Shown here piece by piece: positions 1 to 8,282 of a stretch of DNA of 64,000 bases. The notes below the pieces were generated by a model. It searched no databases. It had not been told where the DNA came from and saw nothing but the letters and a program-made list of their open reading frames with translations. The position numbers and the translations under genes are program-made. Position 1 is the first letter of the stretch; each line of letters begins with the position of its first letter. Where the stretch lies: NCBI GenBank assembly GCA_013177945.1, contig JABLXW010000001.1, positions 1-64,000 of the forward strand. Direction: 5' to 3'. Source of the stretch: Bacillota bacterium (GTDB lineage: Bacteria > Bacillota > DSM-12270 > Thermacetogeniales > Thermacetogeniaceae).

Positions 1-190
1 CGGTTTTCCAGCCCGTTGCCTCTTTTTACCGGACTGTGGAGGAGTGGGCCGGAGACCCCCAGGGCCTGAACCAGGATATCGCCTGGTGCATTGCTCTTCC
101 TGAGTTCGAAGGGGTGATCGAGCCGCTTCTCTTTACCGCAAGTACGGCCCGAAGACTGCGGAAGCTTATTTGAAATCATTTCTCGCCTGA
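1..190 (+). pseudogene. Chimeric remnant: cobN internal fragment joined to 3' end of an unknown gene
   Basis: Bases 1-126 are identical to 29038-29163, inside the CobN-like gene, and read in the same frame from base 3. After base 126 the identity stops. The cobN frame runs on to a TGA at 171-173. A different frame starting near base 127 gives SLYRKYGPKTAEAYLKSFLA and ends at TGA 188-190, which looks like the C-terminus of some other protein that I do not recognise. The piece upstream of base 1 is outside the window, so the size of the cobN copy is unknown. It could be a real recombination scar or an assembly join. The divergence point coincides with the frameshift in the 29 kb copy. Confidence 0.7.
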
Positions 191-216
191 CAGATGTTTA
201 CGGGGGTCGAGGATCA

Positions 217-1821
217 TTGCGCATTTCTCTGAGCCAGCTTCTCACGCGGTGGTTTCTCGTGTTCGCCTTGCTGCCCGCAGCAGTCCTGGGATATGCATCT
301 TACAGGTACACCCTGGCCACCGCCGAGCACTTCTCCTCCCAGATCTTGCAGGTCGTCTGCCAGAAGGAGGCGGAAGTCGTGGCTCGCTGGCTGAGCGCCG
401 CGGCCGACAGGGCCCGGGAGGAGGCTGAAGGGGCCGCTTTGGGAGAAGCCCCGACCGGCCCTGAGCTTCTCTCGGTGCACCGGAAGATCGCCGGGTGCAG
501 GTCTCTGGCGTTTGCCGGGAGCAGCGGGAGGATTGTGGTTGTCCCGGCCTCAGGCGCACCCGCGCCGCGCGAGGAGATCGCGCGGGCGGTAGCTGCTCTC
601 AGGAGGTCGGGCCGCCCCCGTTTTTTTCTCCTCGATCCGATACAGAGAGGCATTCAACTGGTTTTCCCGGTAGGGACCGGGTTCCTGTGGGCCGATTTCG
701 ACGCCCGCCCCCTCGAGGCTCTGCTCCGGCCGGTGTTGGTGGGAACGGCTGCAGCCGGCCCTCCTTCGGAAAGCCTCTTTGATAAGCTTTTTCGGTTCCA
801 CTTCGGCTACCGCCCCCAGCTGCCCGAGCCCGGCGCCATCAGGTCGTACCTGCTGGCGGAACAGGGCGCGCTCGGCGCGGGGGCAAGTTCCCTCAACGCG
901 GAAACCGCAAAATTGATCAAGAAACAGGAGCCTGCGCCTGTGACCTACACAGACCAGCGCGGAGAAAAAGTTCTTGCGGCGGGGAAGCTGCTTCCGGACA
1001 GCGATTTCGTGCTTGTGGTGGAGGCGCAGAAAAGCGAAATCGCCCGGGGCGTTTCCTCCCAGGGGTTTAACATGGTCTTCCTGGCCGTTTTTTTAGTCTT
1101 AATGCTGAGCCTTCCCTTGAGCACCCTCGTCACGCGGAGGATCACAGAACCCCTGCGCCGGCTGGCCGGAGAGGCGAGGAAGATCGCGGACGGAGAATTC
1201 GGGCGCCGGATCGAGAACGACTGTCCCGGCGAAATCGGGCTTCTCGCCGACACCTTCAACGAGATGTCCCTGCGCCTCAAGGACTCCTACGCAAGGCTTA
1301 AAGAAATGGCCTACAACGACGAGCTGACCGGGGTTTGCAACCGGCGCTTTCTGCTGGAGCGGGCGCGGGAAGAGCTGGCGCGAGCGCAGCGCACAGGCCG
1401 GTCCCTCAGTGTGGTGATGGTGGACATGGACAACTTCAAAACCATCAACGACACTTTCAGCCACTCCTGCGGGGACACCGTGCTGCGGGAGGTGGCCGGG
1501 GTCTTGAAGAAAACGGCGCGCGCTTCGGATGTGGTCGGCCGCTACGGGGGGGACGAGTTCGTCGTCGTTCTCCCGGAAACGGGCAAGGAGGGCGCCCTCT
1601 CTTTTTGCGAGCGCGTCCTGGCGGCGCTGCAGGGCCGCTCGTTTGACGGCGGGAGGGTCAGGGCGATGGTGAGCATGGGGGTTTCCGCCTGGGAGCCCGA
1701 ACGCGGCCCTGCAGTTGATCTCGACCGGCAGCTCAACAGGCTCCTTCAAGAGGCAGACGACGCCCTGCTGGAGGCGAAGCGGAGCGGCCGCGGGCGCGCC
1801 TTGCTTCACGATCAGGCGTAA
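217..1821 (+). CDS. Membrane sensor diguanylate cyclase (HAMP-GGDEF)
   Basis: This protein should make cyclic di-GMP from two GTP at the inner face of the membrane. The 534 residues begin with a membrane segment at about 10-30, followed by an extracytoplasmic sensor region of about 250 residues with no recognised ligand motif. A second membrane segment lies at about 286-306 and a HAMP linker follows (TRRITEPLRRL onward). The GGDEF domain carries an intact GGDEF at 444-448. The RASD at 435-438 sits five residues before it, the standard place for the RxxD inhibitory site, so product feedback is likely. No EAL domain is present. The TTG start at 217 has GAGG about 5 bases upstream. The gene stands directly ahead of the pilus locus, whose PilB carries a c-di-GMP-binding type domain. 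Confidence 0.93.
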   Translation: MRISLSQLLTRWFLVFALLPAAVLGYASYRYTLATAEHFSSQILQVVCQKEAEVVARWLSAAADRAREEAEGAALGEAPTGPELLSVHRKIAGCRSLAFAGSSGRIVVVPASGAPAPREEIARAVAALRRSGRPRFFLLDPIQRGIQLVFPVGTGFLWADFDARPLEALLRPVLVGTAAAGPPSESLFDKLFRFHFGYRPQLPEPGAIRSYLLAEQGALGAGASSLNAETAKLIKKQEPAPVTYTDQRGEKVLAAGKLLPDSDFVLVVEAQKSEIARGVSSQGFNMVFLAVFLVLMLSLPLSTLVTRRITEPLRRLAGEARKIADGEFGRRIENDCPGEIGLLADTFNEMSLRLKDSYARLKEMAYNDELTGVCNRRFLLERAREELARAQRTGRSLSVVMVDMDNFKTINDTFSHSCGDTVLREVAGVLKKTARASDVVGRYGGDEFVVVLPETGKEGALSFCERVLAALQGRSFDGGRVRAMVSMGVSAWEPERGPAVDLDRQLNRLLQEADDALLEAKRSGRGRALLHDQA

Positions 1822-1848
1822 GTTTTCCGCAGCCGGCAGGAACCGGCT

Positions 1849-2095
1849 GCGCCTCGCGAAGCTGCTTTGAAAATTTCGAAAATTTGCGAATTTGGGATAA
1901 AAAAGGTAATTGCGCCATCCGGTTCGGGAATAATTTGTTGTTTTGGTGTTTTTTGGTCCAAAATGGCAGTTGAACTTTTTTTTGGAGGGATTTAGAATTG
2001 ACTAAACAGATGCAGACAAGCGAAAACCGCGAACTGCACCAGGAAGGTGAAAACCCACGAAGGGTAGTTCACCTTCTTTTTTTCGGAGAGAGGTG
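1849..2095 (+). promoter_or_regulatory. Conserved leader A with intrinsic terminator (pairs with leader B at 8283)
   Basis: This stretch is clearly homologous along its length to 8283-8536, though both are non-coding. The shared 3' part has a TGCAG/CTGCA stem, a conserved GCGAAAAC loop region, then a hairpin AAGGTGAA (2044-2051) / TTCACCTT (2068-2075) followed by seven T (2077-2083). That is an intrinsic terminator ending only about 10 bases before the next start codon, so it must be read through or switched off for the downstream gene to be made. I do not recognise the upstream part as a known riboswitch class. It does not match the c-di-GMP-I consensus as I remember it. Confidence 0.65.
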
Positions 2096-2293
2096 ATGAT
2101 GGGCAAGACCGCCACCAACGAGGAAGTGCTGGCGAAGGTAAGCGAGCTGTACCGGGAGCTTTTCTACCACAACGGTTTCGGGGAGATGCACATCGAGATC
2201 CGCATCCTGAAGAAGGGGCAGAAAGAGGTCATCATCCACTGCGGCAAGCAGTACCGGTATGTGGTGGACTACCCGGAAAAGGAATTATGGTGA
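2096..2293 (+). CDS. Small conserved-looking protein of unknown function
   Basis: This is a 65-66 residue protein beginning MMGKTATNEEVLAKVSELYREL and ending PEKELW, with no signal peptide, membrane segment or recognised domain. It looks like one amphipathic helix followed by beta strands. GGAGAGAGG lies immediately upstream, and GTG 2093, ATG 2096 and ATG 2099 are all possible starts. Its start lies just beyond the terminator of leader A, so it is the first gene controlled by that leader. In the homologous leader B the same MMGK start context leads into a prepilin gene instead. Function is unknown; the position between a diguanylate cyclase and pilin genes suggests a pilus-related or regulatory role, but this is inference. 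Confidence 0.6.
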   Translation: MMGKTATNEEVLAKVSELYRELFYHNGFGEMHIEIRILKKGQKEVIIHCGKQYRYVVDYPEKELW

Positions 2294-2663
2294 AAGGCGG
2301 AGGCGAGGAAGCGCGGCTCAGAAAAACCTGGGCGCCGAACGAGCCGCGGGGAGCCAGTGGCGCAACCGGCCGCTCCTTTAGAATTCGAGTAGGATTCGAG
2401 GGGGCGGCCTTTTTGGTGGAGGCCCGGGGCAGAAGCCCGGGGGCCTGCCCCGCAGAAGCGGGGGGAGCCAGCGGGCGGCGTTCAGCCCCGCCGGGGAGGA
2501 TCTTCGGGGGAGGTGAGAAGAGCCGAAAAAAGAGAGGGCCGCGGGGGAGGGCCCCGGGCCAGGCGTGTTCCGCACCTGAGCCTTCTTTAAGAGGGCGGTT
2601 CCGCGGGGGAACCCTTCTTAAAGCAAACGAAAATCTTCGAAAATCTTTAAGGAGGGTATTGAG
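2294..2663. other. GC-rich intergenic stretch
   Basis: This stretch holds no convincing gene. An open frame across it translates to Gly/Arg/Pro-rich low-complexity sequence without domain character. Several GC-rich inverted repeats are visible around 2425-2500, without a clear T-tract. The final bases provide the AAGGAGG ribosome site (about 2649-2655) of the pilin gene. Confidence 0.5.
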
Positions 2664-3596
2664 ATGCTGAAGAGGTTTAAGAGGTTTGCCGGCAACAGCA
2701 GCGGTTTCACGCTGCTCGAGCTGATCGTCGTGATCACCATCATGGGCTTCCTGGCGGCCATCCTTGCCCCCCGCCTGGCGCGGGTGAGCGACGCCGGCGT
2801 GGACATGCAGTGCGACCAGAACAAGCACCGCCTGACGGAGATCCTGGCCAGCTTTGTCCAGCAGAACAACCGCCTGCCGAACTACCTCGTGAACCTGGCG
2901 GTTAAGGACAAGAACGACAACTGGGACATCTCCTCCTGCGACAACGACCCCGACAACGGGCCGGAGTTCCTCTCCGAGGAGTTCAACGCGCACAACAACC
3001 TCGGCTTGTACAAACTGGGCGGTGACGATGTCAACGCATTGAAGGCCATGGGCATCAGCAACATCATCCTCTACAAGGATACGGGGCTCTCCGATCCCGA
3101 GAAGCGCTGGGAGAACTTGGGCGTCCAGTCCGTTACGACGTCCGTGTACCTCGCCATGGTCGGCGCGGGCGCGGGCGGACTGAGTTCCGGTGCGAAGTAC
3201 TCCGACCCCAGCCTGATCGGGCGCCTGCTGCTCGGCGTCGGGCCTGACTGCGAGCTCGTGAAGAAGGGCCTCATCACCAACGCCGGCATCTACGCCGACT
3301 CCCAGCGCAAGACGGACTACTACAAGTACGGCTACTACACGATCATCCTGCCGCGGCTTGCCTCGGGCGTTGAGTGGGTAGCGGCCAACGTGATCGACAA
3401 GGATCCCGACACACCTGGCATCCAGGTTGAGGCCTTCTTCGACGCCAACGATAACGAGAAGCAAGACACAGGCGAGCGCGTAGAAACGTTCACAGTCGAC
3501 GAAGAGCAGGACGTCTGGGACTTCTACGTGATGTGCCCCGAGGGCCACAAGTTCCACATCAGCATCGACGGCGAGCACGCCTGGGTGCTCCTGTAA
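2664..3596 (+). CDS. Type IV prepilin-like protein
   Basis: This is a 310-residue protein with a class III (prepilin) signal: a short basic leader, Gly14 then Phe15, Glu at position 5 of the mature form (FTLLE), and a hydrophobic helix of about 20 residues (LIVVITIMGFLAAILAP). Prepilin peptidase would cleave after Gly14 and the helix would pack into the pilus core. The C-terminal part is unusually long for a pilin (about 290 residues), rich in Asp, Asn and Tyr, and not recognised as a known pilin head. It may be a minor or surface-exposed pilin. The start is supported by AAGGAGG 8-9 bases upstream. A strong terminator follows. Confidence 0.85.
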   Translation: MLKRFKRFAGNSSGFTLLELIVVITIMGFLAAILAPRLARVSDAGVDMQCDQNKHRLTEILASFVQQNNRLPNYLVNLAVKDKNDNWDISSCDNDPDNGPEFLSEEFNAHNNLGLYKLGGDDVNALKAMGISNIILYKDTGLSDPEKRWENLGVQSVTTSVYLAMVGAGAGGLSSGAKYSDPSLIGRLLLGVGPDCELVKKGLITNAGIYADSQRKTDYYKYGYYTIILPRLASGVEWVAANVIDKDPDTPGIQVEAFFDANDNEKQDTGERVETFTVDEEQDVWDFYVMCPEGHKFHISIDGEHAWVLL

Positions 3597-3612
3597 AACA
3601 GTGGCGCAACCG

Positions 3613-3649
3613 GGGAGAGGGGCTTCGCCGCCCCTCTCCCTCCTTTTTT
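3613..3649 (+). terminator. Rho-independent terminator after the pilin gene
   Basis: A perfect 11-bp stem, GGGAGAGGGGC (3613-3623) with GCCCCTCTCCC (3630-3640), has a six-base loop and is followed by CC and six T. Confidence 0.9.
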
Positions 3650-3676
3650 AAACAAGCCTTGAGAGGAGCTGATCTC

Positions 3677-4996
3677 TTGTCCCCTACCGTGTGGCTGCAG
3701 GGCCTGCGGGAGCGGATCCCCCGGGCCGGGTACCTGGTTCTCTGGTTCCTTTTCGTCGTCTACCCCTTTCTCGTCGTCCCCCACGGCTACTCCCCCCTCT
3801 TCCTCGGCCGCCGGCTCCCGCCGGACTACTACTACTTCCCGCGCTTCGCGGTGCTCCTTGCCCTCGCCCTGGCGGCCCTCTGCATCCTCCTCAGGGAGCG
3901 GCCGCGGCTCAGGGGGGAGCGGGCGCTCGTCGCCCTCGGAGCGTTCCTCCTCTTCGCCTTCATCTCCACGGCGCTGGCGGCCTACCCGGCCGTCGCCTGG
4001 TGCGGCAGCCCCCTGCGGCGCACGGGCTTCCTGACGTACCTCGCCTCTTCCCTCCTCTTTCTCCTCGCCTCCACCACCCTCGACGAGGAGAAAACGGAGC
4101 GGCTCCTCGGCCAGGCGGCGGCAGCGGCGGCGCTCGTCTCCCTCCTCGCCCTGGCGCAGGGGTGGGGCCTCGATCTCGTGCCCCGCGACCTCTACCGGGA
4201 GCGCCTCCAGGGCTTCGGGACGATGGCGGCGCCCGGCTTCCTCGGGGCCTACGCCGCCTTCTTCCTCCCGGCCGCCCTGGCGCGCTGCCTGAAAGCAGGG
4301 AGGACCTCCCGGATTCTCTGGCTTCCTGTGGCCTGCGCCGTCTGCGCCGGGGTTGTGGCAAGCGAGGCACTCTTCGCCTGGCTCGCCGCCCTCGCCGGCC
4401 TCGTCCTCGTCGCCGCCTCCGCCTGGCGGAGGCCGGAGCGGCGCCTCCCCCTGGGTTTCGCCCTTGCTGCGCTCACAGCAGCCGCCTCCGGCCTCCTGCT
4501 TGCCAGGGGCGTCCCCTGGGCCGGCAGCCCCTCCCTGCTGGCCGTCCCTGTTCAGCCCGGGGGGCCCACCCTGGGGGAGCTGCTCTACATCGTCTGGCCC
4601 GCGTGCCTGCAGCTTTTTAAGTGCGCCTGGGACTTCGGGATCGGGCCCGACCACCTGGTCTACGCCGGGATCAGCACCCTGATGGGAGTTGTCGTGGACA
4701 AGGCGCGCAACATCTTCCTCGAGGTCGGCGTGACGATGGGGGCCTTTGCCCTCCTCGCCTACCTCGCTTTCTTGAGTTCCTTCTTCAGGCGCCCGCGGAG
4801 CGAGCAGGGCCTCCTCCTCCTCGCCATGGTCCTCGTCTACCTGGTCCAGGGGTTTTTCAGCGTGGAGGACCCCGTGCTCATGCCCCTCTTCTGGACCGTC
4901 CTGGGGGCGGTGCTGGCGGTGTGGAGGCAGGCCGCCCCGCAGGCGGCCGGGGAGGAGTGCCCTGCTGCCTCCGGCGCCCGGCCCGCGCCGGGCTGA
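3677..4996 (+). CDS. O-antigen ligase/Wzy-type polytopic membrane protein
   Basis: This is a membrane protein of about 440 residues with roughly ten or more hydrophobic segments. A stretch near the C-terminus (VVDKARNIFLEVGVTMG) resembles the O-antigen ligase / Wzy_C signature, with a large hydrophilic loop before it. Members polymerise or transfer lipid-linked glycans, and pilin O-oligosaccharyltransferases belong to the same superfamily. Placement among pilin genes makes pilin or surface glycosylation a fair guess, but the substrate cannot be read from sequence. The open frame extends back to 3533 into the pilin gene. I prefer the TTG at 3677, which has GAGAGGAG eight bases upstream and lies beyond the terminator. 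The Leu/Ala/Arg-rich, very GC-rich sequence creates many false frames here. Confidence 0.75.
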   Translation: MSPTVWLQGLRERIPRAGYLVLWFLFVVYPFLVVPHGYSPLFLGRRLPPDYYYFPRFAVLLALALAALCILLRERPRLRGERALVALGAFLLFAFISTALAAYPAVAWCGSPLRRTGFLTYLASSLLFLLASTTLDEEKTERLLGQAAAAAALVSLLALAQGWGLDLVPRDLYRERLQGFGTMAAPGFLGAYAAFFLPAALARCLKAGRTSRILWLPVACAVCAGVVASEALFAWLAALAGLVLVAASAWRRPERRLPLGFALAALTAAASGLLLARGVPWAGSPSLLAVPVQPGGPTLGELLYIVWPACLQLFKCAWDFGIGPDHLVYAGISTLMGVVVDKARNIFLEVGVTMGAFALLAYLAFLSSFFRRPRSEQGLLLLAMVLVYLVQGFFSVEDPVLMPLFWTVLGAVLAVWRQAAPQAAGEECPAASGARPAPG

Positions 4997-5043
4997 GCAC
5001 TGCTTGAAATTTTCATGAAATTTTCATGAAGGGAGAGGTCTTT

Positions 5044-5541
5044 ATGAAAAGGATTGCCGCAGCCCTGACTGCCCTTTTGCTCCTGCTCCTGGTGGGAGCG
5101 GCCCTTTTCCCCGTCCCGCCGGATGCAGGCGCCCACTCCGTCGGGCTGGTGGTCAAGGCAGGCGGGATGGACCTGACGGTAACCTTCGGCGGCGGGTTCC
5201 CGGCCGGCAACGCCGACGTAAAGGTCTACAGGGAGGACGGGACGCTCTGCCTGCAGGGGAGGGCGGACAGCGAGGGCAGGTTCCGCTTTGAGCCGAAGGA
5301 ATGGGGGAAAAAATGGGTGATCGTGGCCGAGCACTCCGGACACACAGGGGAGAGCGTTTTTTCCGGTGCGGGCGAAAAAAGCGGGATGGGATTGCCGCTG
5401 CCTTTAACGATCGGGGCGGGGCTCGGCTACCTCGTTGGTCTGGCGGGAATCGCGCTGGGCTACAGGGGGCTTAAGGCCGGCAGGGGCCCGCGCGGGGCGG
5501 GAGCGGCTCCGGCGGAAGGTCCGGAAGGCTCAGCGCAGTGA
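5044..5541 (+). CDS. Secreted/membrane-anchored NikL-like component (forward copy)
   Basis: The 165-residue product has a signal peptide (about 1-30), a small beta-rich extracytoplasmic domain with the pattern ADVKVYREDG...GRFRFEP typical of carboxypeptidase-regulatory/DUF4198-like folds, and a C-terminal membrane helix (about 119-140). The same layout is found in the protein at 7671-8108. In nickel ECF transporters such proteins (NikL) accompany NikMQO. ATG 5044 is chosen because GGGAGAGG precedes it by about 5 bases; an in-frame ATG at 5026 lacks this. The gene faces the reverse-strand Ni/Co transporter and its 3' end overlaps the end of cbiO by 12 bases, a convergent overlap. Confidence 0.6.
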   Translation: MKRIAAALTALLLLLLVGAALFPVPPDAGAHSVGLVVKAGGMDLTVTFGGGFPAGNADVKVYREDGTLCLQGRADSEGRFRFEPKEWGKKWVIVAEHSGHTGESVFSGAGEKSGMGLPLPLTIGAGLGYLVGLAGIALGYRGLKAGRGPRGAGAAPAEGPEGSAQ

Positions 5542-6255
5542 CAGGGAGTGCGGCCGCTCAAGGCCGTGCGCCTCCATGAGCGCCGCATTGCCCAGGATTT
5601 CTTCTGGTGCTCCGTCGGCGACGAGGCGCCCTCCGTCCAGCAAAATGGTGCGGTTGCAGACCTCCAGGATGAACTCCAGGTCGTGGGAGGCGACGAGCAT
5701 GGCCTCCTGCGCCGAAGCCCGGAGCAGATTGATCAGGCGCCGCCGGTAGCGGCTGTCGAGGTTTGCCGTCGGTTCGTCGTAAATCACGAGCCTGGGACGC
5801 ATCGCCAGCACCCCGGCAACTGCCGCCAGCCGCTTCTGGCCGCCGGAGAGATGGTGGGGCGGGCGGCCGGCCAGTTCTGTGATGCCGGTGAGGGCCAGGG
5901 CCTCCCGGACCCTGGCCTCCACCTCTTCCTTTGACAGCCCCAGATTGCGCGGGCCGAAGGCGACGTCATCCCAGACCGAGGGGCAGAAGAGCTGGTCGTC
6001 CGGGTTCTGAAAGACCATGCCGGCCTCGGGGCGGAATTCCCCGGGCACCACCGGTTTGCCGAAAAGGCGGATTTCCCCGGCCGCCGGTTTCAGCACCCCG
6101 CAGACCAGCAGGAAGCAGGTGGTCTTCCCCGCCCCGTTGGGGCCGACAACGCCGACCCGCTCCCCCGCCCACACCGTGAGGCTAAGGTCCTCCAGGACGG
6201 GAAGCCTGTTTTCGTAAGAGAAGGTCAGCCCTGAAACCTCCAGCACCGGCTCCAC
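5530..6255 (-). CDS. cbiO: Co/Ni ECF transporter ATPase (CbiO/NikO)
   Basis: This 241-residue ABC ATPase has Walker A GPNGAGKTT, the Q-loop region VFQNPDDQLF typical of ECF A-subunits, signature LSGGQKR, Walker B LVIYDEPTANLD and the switch His in ASHDLEF. It would power uptake through the T component (6271-7029) and the S component (7033-7671). The gene order L-M-Q-O on the reverse strand is that of nickel/cobalt ECF systems. It is the last gene of the operon. Cobalt and nickel versions cannot be separated from the ATPase alone. Confidence 0.93.
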   Translation of the reverse strand: MEPVLEVSGLTFSYENRLPVLEDLSLTVWAGERVGVVGPNGAGKTTCFLLVCGVLKPAAGEIRLFGKPVVPGEFRPEAGMVFQNPDDQLFCPSVWDDVAFGPRNLGLSKEEVEARVREALALTGITELAGRPPHHLSGGQKRLAAVAGVLAMRPRLVIYDEPTANLDSRYRRRLINLLRASAQEAMLVASHDLEFILEVCNRTILLDGGRLVADGAPEEILGNAALMEAHGLERPHSLSLR

Positions 6256-6270
6256 TACGTTACCTCCCCC

Positions 6271-7029
6271 TCAGCGCAGGAGCATTTCGGCGGCCGCGAG
6301 TCCTGCCGCCGCCAGCACGACCGCCGCGGACCAGGCCCAGTCGCGGAAATCAGCCTGAAACCCGTCCCGGAAGGAGGCAGGCCGGCCGTAGCCCCGCAAA
6401 ATCATCGCTTTAAAGACGCGGTCTGACTGCTCGTAGCTGCGGACCAGAAGCGTCCCGGCCAGCGAGGCGAGGGCGCTCAGGCTCCCCGGGCGGCGGCCGC
6501 GAAACCCCCGCAGCCTCATGGCCGTCTGCATCGTCTTCAGGTCGTCGCCGATTTCGTAGAGGTACCGGCAGGAGAAGAAGGTCATGTCGGCCAGGATGCA
6601 GGGCAGGCCGAGGGCCTGCATTGCCTTTACGGTGGTCAGAAAGGGTGTGGTGCCGAAGAGGACGGTCCCGACGGTCAAAATGCAGGCGAACTTGACCGCG
6701 ATTAAAAGCAGGGCGAGGCAGCCTTCCTCTCTTACGGCGAGGGACCCGATGTGGAAGAGGACGGTCCGGCCTGAGAGAAACGGCAGGATCACAGCGATCA
6801 TCAAAAGAAAGAAGCCCGGCAGGCGCAGCCGGCTCAGCAGAAAGGACAAAGGCAGCCCGGATGCAAGGTAAAGAGCGCCGCTGGCCGCCAGCAGCGCCGG
6901 CAAAAGGCGCAGGTCGCGCACAGAGGCGAAGGAGAAGATCAGGGCCATCAGGGCGACCAGTTTGTGCCTCGGATCCCAGCGGTGCAGGGGAGTGCTGAGG
7001 TTTGCGTGCGCGTCCAGACCGAGCTTCAT
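6271..7029 (-). CDS. cbiQ: Co/Ni ECF transporter T component (CbiQ/NikQ)
   Basis: This 252-residue membrane protein has five or so hydrophobic segments and the cytoplasmic coupling region ending MQTAMRLRGFRGR, matching the short Ala/Arg-Gly motifs by which EcfT subunits contact the ATPases. It lies 15 bases upstream of cbiO and 3 bases after cbiM, consistent with one transcript. Its role is to couple ATP hydrolysis to toppling of the S component. Confidence 0.9.
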   Translation of the reverse strand: MKLGLDAHANLSTPLHRWDPRHKLVALMALIFSFASVRDLRLLPALLAASGALYLASGLPLSFLLSRLRLPGFFLLMIAVILPFLSGRTVLFHIGSLAVREEGCLALLLIAVKFACILTVGTVLFGTTPFLTTVKAMQALGLPCILADMTFFSCRYLYEIGDDLKTMQTAMRLRGFRGRRPGSLSALASLAGTLLVRSYEQSDRVFKAMILRGYGRPASFRDGFQADFRDWAWSAAVVLAAAGLAAAEMLLR

Positions 7030-7032
7030 CCG

Positions 7033-7671
7033 TCAGCCCTCCAGGAGTTCAGGCTTCACCCGGTGGAGGAACAGAGCCACCAGCGCCGTAAAAGCACCTT
7101 CAATCACCATTAGCGGGACGTGGGCCAGGGTCAGTGCGATGATGCTCGCCCGCTGCGCCTCTACATCAAGGCCTGCCGGGATTGTTGTAATCAAAATGAT
7201 GAAGGCGGCAGCCGCCGCAAGCCCGACCGCCCCGGCACCGGCCAGGAATCCGAAGATGCCGGTTCCCACCAGGCTGTCCTTGCCGAAGATGCGGCGCAGC
7301 CGGAACAGGTGGTAGGCCAGGAACGCCGGTACTCCCATGATTGTGGCATTCACTCCCAGCGTCGTCAGGCCGCCGTGCTGAAACATCACTGCCTGGAAGA
7401 AAAGGCCGATGAGAACGGCAGGGAAGGCGTAATAGCCCAGCACCACCCCCAAAAGGCCGTTCAGGACGAGGTGGACGCTGGCAGGCGGCACCGGGATGTG
7501 AATCCAGGAAGCCACCAGGAAGGCGGCGGTAAGGAGCGATGCCTTGGGAATGCCCTCCCGCGGGTTCGCCTTCCGGCCGATTTTGCGCAGGGACCACCAG
7601 GCGGCTGCCCCGGCTGTGGCGTACCCGCCCAGGCAAACACCGGCACCCAGAATGCCATCCGGTATGTGCAT
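7033..7671 (-). CDS. cbiM: Co/Ni ECF substrate-binding membrane component (CbiM/NikM)
   Basis: The 212-residue protein begins MHIPDG, the hallmark N-terminus of CbiM/NikM. There the free amino group, His2 and further His residues form the square-planar Ni(II)/Co(II) site. Seven hydrophobic segments follow, with conserved His in the loop near HIPVPPASVHLVLNG. The start overlaps the stop of the NikL-like gene, so translation is coupled. The presence of a NikL-like partner rather than CbiN hints at nickel, but this is inference. Confidence 0.93.
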   Translation of the reverse strand: MHIPDGILGAGVCLGGYATAGAAAWWSLRKIGRKANPREGIPKASLLTAAFLVASWIHIPVPPASVHLVLNGLLGVVLGYYAFPAVLIGLFFQAVMFQHGGLTTLGVNATIMGVPAFLAYHLFRLRRIFGKDSLVGTGIFGFLAGAGAVGLAAAAAFIILITTIPAGLDVEAQRASIIALTLAHVPLMVIEGAFTALVALFLHRVKPELLEG

Positions 7672-8108
7672 CAGCCCTTCCTCCTTGAAAAAAACAGGGC
7701 GGTGCCGGCGAGTCCCCAGATGACGCAGGCCGCCATCAGGATGATTTGCAGCGGGGTAGAGCCGCTGCTCCCTGCTGCTGCACCCTCGCCCAGGGGGATG
7801 TCAATCACCCCGCCGTGGCCCGCCTGGTACACCTGCACATGCCAGGTCCCTTTCCTGGAAGGGTCGGGCGTGAAGGTAAAGCGCCCGTTCCCATCGCACT
7901 TTCCGGTAGCCCAGGGTGCGGAAGGGTTGCCCGGGGCGTAGACTGCTACCTCGCCCCCGGCTACCGGTTCGCCCGTGTCGAAAACAGCCGTAATCTCAAC
8001 CGCACTCCTGACCCGGTAGGCAATGTCGACCCCGTGGGCGAAAGCTGCTGCCTGCACACCCAGCATCAGGAGAGAGACAAGTGCAAGGATAATCAGCTTC
8101 CTCTGCAC
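7671..8108 (-). CDS. NikL-like extracytoplasmic component of the Ni/Co ECF transporter
   Basis: The 145-residue product has a signal peptide (about 1-24, ending AFAHG), a beta-sandwich domain with GEPVAGGEVAVYAPG and GNGRFTFTPD patterns, and a C-terminal membrane helix (about 117-138) followed by RRKG. His25, directly at the predicted mature N-terminus, may take part in metal capture, as proposed for NikL/NikN-type partners. It is the first gene of the L-M-Q-O operon, with a good CAGGAGG ribosome site, and follows an attenuator hairpin at 8149-8203. Confidence 0.75.
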   Translation of the reverse strand: MQRKLIILALVSLLMLGVQAAAFAHGVDIAYRVRSAVEITAVFDTGEPVAGGEVAVYAPGNPSAPWATGKCDGNGRFTFTPDPSRKGTWHVQVYQAGHGGVIDIPLGEGAAAGSSGSTPLQIILMAACVIWGLAGTALFFSRRKG

Positions 8109-8148
8109 AGCTATTCAAACCTCCTGAGGAAAAAGCTTAAATCCGCAC

Positions 8149-8203
8149 AAAAAAACCATGAACGCCGTCCTTCCTTCTGGAAGGCTAAGGCACCTTCATG
8201 GTT
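8149..8203 (-). terminator. Leader attenuator E1 of the Ni/Co ECF operon
   Basis: On the reverse strand, AACCATGAA (8203 to 8195) pairs perfectly with TTCATGGTT (8162 to 8154) and is followed by a run of T, about 40 bases before the first gene. An inner hairpin CCTTCC/GGAAGG is also present. The position, inside the leader rather than behind a gene, implies transcription attenuation. It shares the CCAYGAAGG 5' arm with four other hairpins in the window (18803, 22270, 35508, 59561). Confidence 0.8.
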
Positions 8204-8282
8204 GCCGCCGGTTATCTAATTCTTTTCTTGGCATTAGAATTCCTGCCGGGGAATGAATTTTTTTGCCGGCCTGCGGGCCCGG

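Noticed and set aside
1985-2083. Leader A as a c-di-GMP-I (GEMM) riboswitch
   Set aside because: The conserved GEMM core sequences and tetraloop-receptor pattern are not visible, so the class is left open.
2287-2670. 127-residue open frame between the small protein and the pilin gene
   Set aside because: The product is Gly/Arg/Pro low-complexity and the frame reflects GC-rich DNA; no ribosome site supports it.
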